From the NCBI GenBank assembly GCA_902826505.1, contig CADEFG010000282.1, positions 1 to 6,710 of the forward strand: a stretch of 6,710 bases of DNA, written 5' to 3'. Positions 1-4,067 of this stretch are shown here, in pieces. The notes below the pieces were generated by a model. The model had not been told where the DNA came from. It was given only the letters and a program-made list of their open reading frames with translations, and did not search any database. The stretch comes from an uncultured Acidobacteriota bacterium. Lineage in GTDB: Bacteria; Acidobacteriota; Blastocatellia; Pyrinomonadales; Pyrinomonadaceae. The position numbers were made by a program, and so were the translations under genes. The first letter of the stretch is position 1. Every line of letters begins with the position of its first letter.

Positions 1-126
1 CTCGCCCAAGGCTTCGATGCCGGGGCGCATTCGGCGCTGGTCAATTCAAACTGGATTCGCACCATTGTCTGGAGTGTGCGAAGCCTGCTGGTTCTATATC
101 TTGCGTCAGAGGTAATTCGTTTCTAA
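1..126 (+). CDS. C-terminal fragment of a probable membrane protein (5' end outside window)
   Basis: Frame 1 is open from the window edge to a TAA at 124-126 and gives the last 41 residues of a protein. The tail contains NWIRTIVWSVRSLLVLYLAS (residues 18-37), a hydrophobic stretch with two arginines that reads like a final transmembrane helix with a short polar end. The N-W-x-R-T-x-x-W-x-x-R pattern reminds me of the last helix of small four-helix membrane proteins such as the DUF1772/anthrone-oxygenase-like group, but 41 residues are too few to assign a family. It ends 54 nt before rpiB on the same strand, so read-through into rpiB is possible. The coding call rests on the open frame, the protein-like composition and the position of the stop. 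The function is unknown. Confidence 0.55.
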   Translation, partial: LAQGFDAGAHSALVNSNWIRTIVWSVRSLLVLYLASEVIRF

Positions 127-130
127 AACT

Positions 131-158
131 TTGCGCTTTTTGCCGAAACGATTAAAAT
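131..158 (+). promoter_or_regulatory. Weak candidate sigma-70-type promoter upstream of rpiB
   Basis: In the 54-nt gap before rpiB, TTGCGC (131-136) and TAAAAT (153-158) are separated by 16 nt. The -10 matches 5 of 6 consensus positions but the -35 only 3 of 6. The location is right for driving rpiB and the genes behind it. The gap is AT-rich, so a chance match is likely. Confidence 0.2.
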
Positions 159-180
159 TTATCTGAAAAGGTTAAATTTT

Positions 181-627
181 ATGAAAATTGCCATCGGCGC
201 AGACCACGCAGGTTTTGAAGTCAAAGAAAAAATCAAACGGCAGCTCGCGGATATGAATCTCGAAGTCGAAGATTTGGGTACCAACTCGCTCGATTCGGTC
301 GATTATCCCGATTTCGGCGCGGCGGTCGGGCGCGAAGTCGCATCGGGCAAAGCGGACGAAGGAATTCTCGTTTGCGGTTCGGGCATCGGCATCGGCATCG
401 CCGCCAACAAAATACGCGGCGTTCGTGCCGCTCAAGCCTGGAACGAAGAAACGGCGCGGCTTGCGCGTGAGCATAACGACGCCAACGTTCTCTCGATCGG
501 CGCGCGCGTCATTCCCGAAGAAGAAATCCCGAAAATCATTGCGGCGTGGTTTGACGCCAAATTCGAAGGCGGACGCCACGCCGGCAGAATTGCGAAAATT
601 ACGGAGTTGGAGAAAGAAAATGATTGA
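181..627 (+). CDS. rpiB: Ribose-5-phosphate isomerase B
   Basis: Cytosolic enzyme that interconverts ribose 5-phosphate and ribulose 5-phosphate in the non-oxidative pentose phosphate pathway (RpiB/LacAB family). The 148-residue product has the usual family length. Visible hallmarks are the N-terminal IGADHAGFEVKE (D8, H9), the S39-V-D-Y-P-D segment, the active-site loop CGSGIGIGIAANK with Cys65 as the expected catalytic base, and REHNDANVLSIGAR with His98 and Asn99. The loop residue after Cys-Gly is Ser67, where E. coli has Thr; this is a conservative change and the enzyme should be active. The Cys65 type separates it from the mycobacterial type that uses a glutamate. The ATG at 181 is supported by AAAAGG at 166-171, 9 nt upstream. 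The last codons overlap the next gene by 8 nt, which suggests translational coupling. glyA follows about 820 nt downstream on the same strand. Confidence 0.96.
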   Translation: MKIAIGADHAGFEVKEKIKRQLADMNLEVEDLGTNSLDSVDYPDFGAAVGREVASGKADEGILVCGSGIGIGIAANKIRGVRAAQAWNEETARLAREHNDANVLSIGARVIPEEEIPKIIAAWFDAKFEGGRHAGRIAKITELEKEND

Positions 628-859
628 AACAACAGAAAAGACCAACGAATTAAAAACCGTAAGTGTTAAAAAAGATACTTGGATTCTGGAACTTCCCGCC
701 GAAATTTGTCAAAAAGAAGGTTTTGCCGAAGGAACACTTGTCAGTTTGACTTTCAAAAACAGCGGAATTCAGACTTCTTTCATTCATCCGACAGAAAAAG
801 CCAAACGATCAGCCGAAAGATTTATCGGCAAATATGGCGGCTTTATGAATCAGTATTGA
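620..859 (+). CDS. Small AbrB/MazE-like (swapped-hairpin) protein, possible antitoxin-type regulator
   Basis: 79 residues. The frame extends upstream inside rpiB, but the ATG at 620 has a good Shine-Dalgarno (GGAG, 609-612, 7 nt spacing) and overlaps the rpiB end by 8 nt, so I start it there. Residues 14-50 follow the AbrB/MazE pattern: a beta strand, then ELPAEICQKEGFAEGTLVSL (24-43), comparable to the family's 'iPkeir-klgl-eGd-v' core, then a strand ending in SGI. Such domains bind DNA as dimers and are often antitoxins or transition-state regulators. The tail (58-79) is basic and helical (EKAKRSAERFIGKYGGF). The DNA-binding role is inferred from this short pattern, and no toxin partner (PIN, MazF) is visible. 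The GC content is clearly lower than in rpiB (about 37% against 65% in sampled 60-base lines), which suggests a different origin or relaxed selection. Confidence 0.7.
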   Translation: MIETTEKTNELKTVSVKKDTWILELPAEICQKEGFAEGTLVSLTFKNSGIQTSFIHPTEKAKRSAERFIGKYGGFMNQY

Positions 860-977
860 ACTAACTGCAACTTCAAAAGATTTATACGAAATGTCTTTAG
901 CCGTCGAATCGGACGCTTGGAAAGTTGACGAGATTGAAAATTGGTTGCGATATAGAATTATAAAAAAAGAGAACTAA
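849..977 (+). CDS. Short open frame with unresolved start, possibly the end of a frameshifted gene
   Basis: The frame opens after a TGA at 846-848 and runs to TAA at 975-977. Its product ends in SLAVESDAWKVDEIENWLRY plus a basic tail, which looks like real protein (a helix with two Trp). The only ATG is at 891, giving 28 residues with a weak AAAAGA ribosome site at 875-880. Upstream, in the same frame, the codons read ATC AGT ATT GAA CTA, so a start here would need ATC (849) or ATT (855). A GGCGG at 836-840 sits 8 nt before the ATC. The frame is +1 relative to the preceding 79-residue gene, whose TGA at 857-859 lies inside it, so a 1-nt indel would join the two into about 118 residues. It may be a tiny gene, a decayed gene, or the C-terminus of its neighbour. 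No family recognised. Confidence 0.35.
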   Translation: MSIELTATSKDLYEMSLAVESDAWKVDEIENWLRYRIIKKEN

Positions 978-980
978 ATT

Positions 981-1433
981 ATGTTTGATTTATACAGTTA
1001 TTGGAGTTTAGGCTGTTTGATTGGCATTATTGGGATTGTTTCGATAATTGGAAGTTACAAAACTAAAAACTTACCGCCGAAACAAAAAGAATTGAGCCAA
1101 CTTTTCTACGCTTTTGCAATTTTCGGAGTTCTGACCATTTTTTTGATTTTTGGCTTGCCTTTATTTTATGATTTTACATTTGTTCCTGAAAAAATTAATA
1201 CCTTAGATGAAGCGCAAAAAATATTGGCGAAGCAAAATGAAAGTCTGGAAGAACTAAGAGATAAATTAGATAGATTTAGATATGTTGTCTATATGTTTCT
1301 TCTTTTCTTTGTTACTTCGATTCTTCCTTCAATATATAATTTTGCAAAGGCGATAACTCCTATTGATAATAAAAATATACTTAATTTGGATGTTGAAGAC
1401 GATAAACCAATTTTCGGTTTAAATAATGAATAA
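981..1433 (+). CDS. Hypothetical membrane protein: three transmembrane segments with a coiled coil between the second and third
   Basis: 150 residues, no family recognised. Membrane segments are visible at about 8-25, 42-63 and 101-122. The loop at 26-41 is lysine-rich (KTKNLPPKQK), so by the positive-inside rule it should be cytoplasmic, placing the N-terminus outside. The loop at 64-100 would then be outside and holds a charged heptad-like helix (TLDEAQKILAKQNESLEELR, 74-93), a probable coiled coil for oligomerisation or partner binding. The polar C-tail (123-150) would be inside. The ATG at 981 has an AAGAGA at 967-972 about 8 nt upstream. The gene is strongly AT-rich (sampled 60-base lines about 20-35% GC, against 60-65% in glyA and rpiB) and lies 17 nt before glyA. 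The composition suggests acquisition or low constraint. The topology is inferred. Confidence 0.75.
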   Translation: MFDLYSYWSLGCLIGIIGIVSIIGSYKTKNLPPKQKELSQLFYAFAIFGVLTIFLIFGLPLFYDFTFVPEKINTLDEAQKILAKQNESLEELRDKLDRFRYVVYMFLLFFVTSILPSIYNFAKAITPIDNKNILNLDVEDDKPIFGLNNE

Positions 1434-1450
1434 ATTTTTAAGGAAATAAA

Positions 1451-2752
1451 ATGAACAATCTTTTTAATGCAAATTTAGCGGAAGTTGATCCGATCGTCGC
1501 GGAAGCGATTGATAATGAAACGCGGCGGCAATCCGGCGGATTGGAGTTGATCGCGTCGGAAAATTTTGTCTCGGAAGCCGTATTGCAGGCGATGGGTTCG
1601 GTCTTTACGAACAAATATGCCGAAGGTTATCCGAAGAAAAGGTATTACGGCGGCTGTGAATTTGCCGATGTTGTCGAGCAATTGGCGATCGACCGCGCGA
1701 AGGAGATTTTCGGCGCCGAACACGCCAATGTTCAGCCGCATTCGGGCGCGCAGGCGAATATGTCGGTGTTTCTTGCCGCTTTACAGCACGGCGATAAAAT
1801 CTTAGGAATGAATCTGTCGCACGGCGGACATCTGACGCACGGGCATCCGATGAATTTTTCGGGCATCAATTTCGAGGTGTCCGACTACGGCGTTTCAAAG
1901 GAAACCGAGCAGATCGATTACGACGCGCTTCAGGCAAAAGCCGAAGAAACGCGCCCGAAAATGATCATCTGCGGCGCGTCCGCCTATCCGCGGACGATCG
2001 ATTTTGCGCGGATCGGCGAAATCGCCCGTTCGGTCGGCGCGAGCATTATGGCGGACATCGCGCATATCGCCGGAATGGTCGCCGCCGGACTTCACCCGTC
2101 GCCGGTTCCGCATTGCGAATTCGTCACGACGACGACGCATAAAACCTTGCGCGGACCGCGCGGCGGGCTTATCCTGTGCCGCGAGGAATTTTCGAAAGCC
2201 GTTGACAAAGCCGTTTTTCCCGGCGTTCAGGGCGGACCGCTGGTGCATATCATTTCCGCCAAAGCGGTCGCGTTCGGCGAAGCTTTGCGCGAAGACTTTA
2301 AAGCGTATCAACAACAGATTCTCGATAACGCGCAGGCGCTGGCAAATGAATTGACCGCCAACGGGTTGCGGCTCGTCTCGGGCGGCACGGACAATCATCT
2401 GATGCTGATCGACGTTTTCGACGGCGGCAAGGGAATTACCGGAAAAGTCGCCGAAAAGGTCTTGGACGAAGTTCATATCACGGTCAACAAAAACACGATT
2501 CCGTTCGATACGAATTCGCCGTTCGTCGCCTCGGGAATTCGGATCGGAACGCCCGCGCTGACGACGCGCGGAATGAAGGAAGATGAAATGCGCCAGATCG
2601 CGCGGCTGATCGCGTCGGTCATCCGCGAACCGGAGTCGGAAGATGTCAAGTCGCGCGTCAAACGCGAAGTCGCCGAATTGACCGCCCGATTTCCGCTTTA
2701 CGCGCATCGTTTAAGCGCTGACGGCAAAACCGACGCGCTTTCGGCAGGCTAG
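1451..2752 (+). CDS. glyA: Serine hydroxymethyltransferase
   Basis: Cytosolic PLP enzyme that converts serine and tetrahydrofolate to glycine and 5,10-methylene-tetrahydrofolate, the main entry of one-carbon units. The 433 residues are close to the bacterial norm of about 415-430. Motifs in order: LELIASENFVS (31-41), NKYAEGYPKKRYYGGCE (54-70) with the expected Glu58 and Tyr67 active-site positions, HANVQPHSGAQAN (91-103), ADIAHIAG (201-208) with the PLP-ring Asp202 and His205, TTTTHKTLRGPRGG (226-239) with Lys231 as the Schiff-base lysine, and SGIRIGTPA (361-369) with Arg365 for the substrate carboxylate. Every key position is present. AGGA at 1441-1444, about 6 nt before the ATG at 1451, sets the start. 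A signal-peptide gene follows 22 nt after the stop, probably on the same transcript. Confidence 0.98.
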   Translation: MNNLFNANLAEVDPIVAEAIDNETRRQSGGLELIASENFVSEAVLQAMGSVFTNKYAEGYPKKRYYGGCEFADVVEQLAIDRAKEIFGAEHANVQPHSGAQANMSVFLAALQHGDKILGMNLSHGGHLTHGHPMNFSGINFEVSDYGVSKETEQIDYDALQAKAEETRPKMIICGASAYPRTIDFARIGEIARSVGASIMADIAHIAGMVAAGLHPSPVPHCEFVTTTTHKTLRGPRGGLILCREEFSKAVDKAVFPGVQGGPLVHIISAKAVAFGEALREDFKAYQQQILDNAQALANELTANGLRLVSGGTDNHLMLIDVFDGGKGITGKVAEKVLDEVHITVNKNTIPFDTNSPFVASGIRIGTPALTTRGMKEDEMRQIARLIASVIREPESEDVKSRVKREVAELTARFPLYAHRLSADGKTDALSAG

Positions 2753-2758
2753 AAATTT

Positions 2759-2764
2759 GGGAGG
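2759..2764 (+). promoter_or_regulatory. Strong Shine-Dalgarno that fixes a GTG start
   Basis: GGGAGG lies between the glyA stop (2752) and an in-frame GTG at 2775, with 10 nt spacing. An in-frame TTG at 2757 would place this ribosome site inside the gene and has nothing comparable upstream, so the GTG is the better start. Confidence 0.7.
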
Positions 2765-2774
2765 CGAAAAACAA

Positions 2775-3176
2775 GTGAACAGACAAAACAATACCTTATT
2801 TAAAACCGGCGTTCGCGGATTGCTCGTCGTGTTCGCGCTGACGATTTTATTTTCGGTCAGCGCGTTTTCACAAACCAAAACGGTTTCCGAAGCGCCGGTA
2901 ATTCCCGCCGATTTTAAAGGCGACGGCTGTTCGAATTTTCCCGACGGCGCTTACGGCGATTGCTGCTTCGAACACGACAAGGCTTATTATGTCGGCGGAA
3001 GCTGGAAAATGCGCTGGCGGGCGGACAAAAAACTCTTTCAATGCGTGGCGGCGAAAAAAGGTTTCAAACATAAATTGATCGCGCCGATCATGTGGGCGGG
3101 CGTCCGCGTTTTCGGCGTGCCGTTTCTGCCGACCTCGTTTCGCTGGGGATTCGGACGCAAAAAAATCTCAAAATAA
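2775..3176 (+). CDS. Exported small phospholipase A2-like protein
   Basis: 133 residues from the GTG at 2775. Residues 10-32 form a typical signal peptide (K/R, hydrophobic LLVVFALTILFSVSAFS, probable cleavage near S32/Q33). The mature part has GDGCSNFPDG (49-58), then DCCFEHDKAYY (62-72) and RADKKLFQC (82-90). This matches the secreted phospholipase A2 signature CCxxHDxCY: His67 and Asp68 correspond to the catalytic His48 and calcium-binding Asp49, Tyr71 to Tyr52, and Asp84 to Asp99. Asp84 lies six residues before Cys90, exactly as Asp99 lies before Cys105. The four cysteines (52, 63, 64, 90) fit disulfides 29-45 and 44-105, while the positions of the 51-98 pair are both alanine. The C-terminal part is basic and aromatic (IMWAGVRVFGVPFL, FRWGFGRKK) and could touch membranes. 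The gene probably shares a transcript with glyA. The fold assignment is inferred from motifs; lipase activity is unproven. Confidence 0.72.
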   Translation: MNRQNNTLFKTGVRGLLVVFALTILFSVSAFSQTKTVSEAPVIPADFKGDGCSNFPDGAYGDCCFEHDKAYYVGGSWKMRWRADKKLFQCVAAKKGFKHKLIAPIMWAGVRVFGVPFLPTSFRWGFGRKKISK

Positions 3177-3191
3177 ACCTTCAAAAATTTT

Positions 3192-3953
3192 ATGAGCAAT
3201 TTATCAGACATCGGCTTTCCGACACCTGACGAGCAAGCCGTGAACGAGATGATCCTGCACGTTTTGGAACATACCAAACCGGTCAAATCCACGCACGGTT
3301 TTTATCTCGTTTACCGCGACGCGTCGGGCGCGGAAATCTATTTGCAGGGAAATTTCAAGGAGGAATTGATCGGTTTTAACCCGCATTTCGCGGGAACGAG
3401 CCGCCGCAAAGTCGGCTTAACAAAAGCGATCGAGCGCGATTCTTCGGAACTCGACGGCGGTTTTCACGCGTGGGCAAATCCTTCTGACGAAAATGTTGAA
3501 ATTTCGGGCGAATACCCGTTCGTTTTCGACGTGCCGGATTTTCGCACCGTCGAAAATTCGGAGTTTCCGCGAATCGCTGAAATTCAGCTGACGGCGTTTG
3601 CGTCGAACGATTTTAAGATTTACGCGAGCGGCGAAGATTATCAAAAAGCGCAGGAATCCGAGCTCGAATACGCTTCGAAAATGTTTGTCCCGAGCGGGCT
3701 TTTGGCGGTTGACGAAAAGGACGGAAGTCTTGATCTGAGCGTTGTCCGTCCGGTCGGAAAATTGGCGGGCGAGATCAAGAATTTTGAATTAAAAACAAAT
3801 TCTTTGTCGGGCGAAAAGTTTTACGCGCTTTTGGTCGAAACGCTCGGCGGCGAAACGGATGTCGTCGTCGACCCGAAATTTGTCCCCGAAGAACCGCGCA
3901 TCGGCGGTATCGTCAGCGGGCAATTTTGGTTGTCGGGGAAGATTTTGGTTTAA
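3192..3953 (+). CDS. Conserved-looking soluble protein of unknown function
   Basis: 253 residues with no signal peptide, no membrane segment and no cysteine, so probably cytoplasmic. I do not recognise a named family. An N-terminal helix (13-27) is followed by an alternating strand region with GFYLVYRDASGAEIYLQGN (36-54) and ELIGFNPHFAG (58-68), then a middle part with YPFVFDVPDF and AEIQLTAFAS, and a C-terminal beta region ending in PRIGGIVSGQFWLSGKI, which looks like a small barrel-type strand pair. The dense Gly/Pro turns and regular motifs suggest a real, conserved protein rather than a chance frame. The ATG at 3192 comes 15 nt after the preceding stop and has no clear Shine-Dalgarno (the upstream bases are accttcaaaaatttt), so translation may be coupled to the gene before it. 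It converges on the peptidase gene on the other strand. Confidence 0.8.
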   Translation: MSNLSDIGFPTPDEQAVNEMILHVLEHTKPVKSTHGFYLVYRDASGAEIYLQGNFKEELIGFNPHFAGTSRRKVGLTKAIERDSSELDGGFHAWANPSDENVEISGEYPFVFDVPDFRTVENSEFPRIAEIQLTAFASNDFKIYASGEDYQKAQESELEYASKMFVPSGLLAVDEKDGSLDLSVVRPVGKLAGEIKNFELKTNSLSGEKFYALLVETLGGETDVVVDPKFVPEEPRIGGIVSGQFWLSGKILV

Positions 3954-3958
3954 ATTAT

Positions 3959-4056
3959 TTTCCCGCAAAGGCGCAAAGCCGCAAAGAGAATTAAAATTGC
4001 CTTAAAATCTTTTATAAGAACTTGGCAACTCTGCGGCTTTGCGCCTTTGCGGGAAA
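3959..4056. repeat. 25-bp perfect inverted repeat made of 8-bp GCAAAG units
   Basis: The arms at 3959-3983 and 4032-4056 are exact reverse complements over 25 bp, separated by 48 nt. Each arm contains short-period copies of a CGCAAAG-type unit: the left arm plus the next bases reads cccGCAAAG, gCGCAAAG, cCGCAAAG. Inside, GAG (3986-3988) can pair with CTC (4029-4031) after a 2-nt bulge, and TTGCC (3997-4001) with GGCAA (4024-4028), so a long hairpin or cruciform is possible. It starts 5 nt after one stop codon and ends 11 nt before the convergent gene's stop, filling the gap. It may stop transcription from both sides, but no clean T-tract follows either arm, so it is not a textbook intrinsic terminator. 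Similar GCAAAGGCGCAAAG repeats are, from memory, scattered in many environmental genomes. Confidence 0.85.
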
Positions 4057-4067
4057 CGTTTCTTACA

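Larger units (their letters stand above)
620..1450 (+). other. AT-rich insert between rpiB and glyA
   Basis: From the end of rpiB to the ribosome site of glyA the composition drops sharply: hand-counted 60-base lines give about 37% (661-720), 35% (1081-1140), 20% (1141-1200) and 25% (1321-1380) GC, against 65% in rpiB (301-360) and 63% in glyA (2041-2100). It holds the AbrB-like gene, the short unresolved frame and the three-helix membrane gene. I saw no integrase, transposase, terminal inverted repeats or clear target duplication, so any acquisition mechanism is not visible. Confidence 0.5.

Noticed and set aside
172..645. 157-residue minus-strand open frame opposite rpiB
   Set aside because: It lies antisense to a clear RpiB and its product is Arg/Asp/Phe-rich low-information sequence typical of GC-driven antisense frames.
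620..1450. Complete toxin-antitoxin module in the AT-rich insert
   Set aside because: An AbrB-like candidate is present but no recognisable toxin (PIN, MazF, RelE, HEPN) is encoded next to it, and the membrane protein matches no known toxin I can name.
1895..2707. 270-residue minus-strand open frame opposite glyA
   Set aside because: glyA has all catalytic motifs in the other strand. The antisense product is dominated by R, D, F and G with no motif, so it is a composition artefact.
2757..2774. TTG at 2757 as start of the PLA2-like protein
   Set aside because: It would put the strong GGGAGG inside the gene and add six residues before the signal peptide. The GTG at 2775 is correctly spaced from that site.
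3954..4067. Canonical intrinsic terminator at the inverted repeat
   Set aside because: The stem has a 48-nt spacer and no T-run directly after either arm, so I list it as a repeat with only possible terminator activity.
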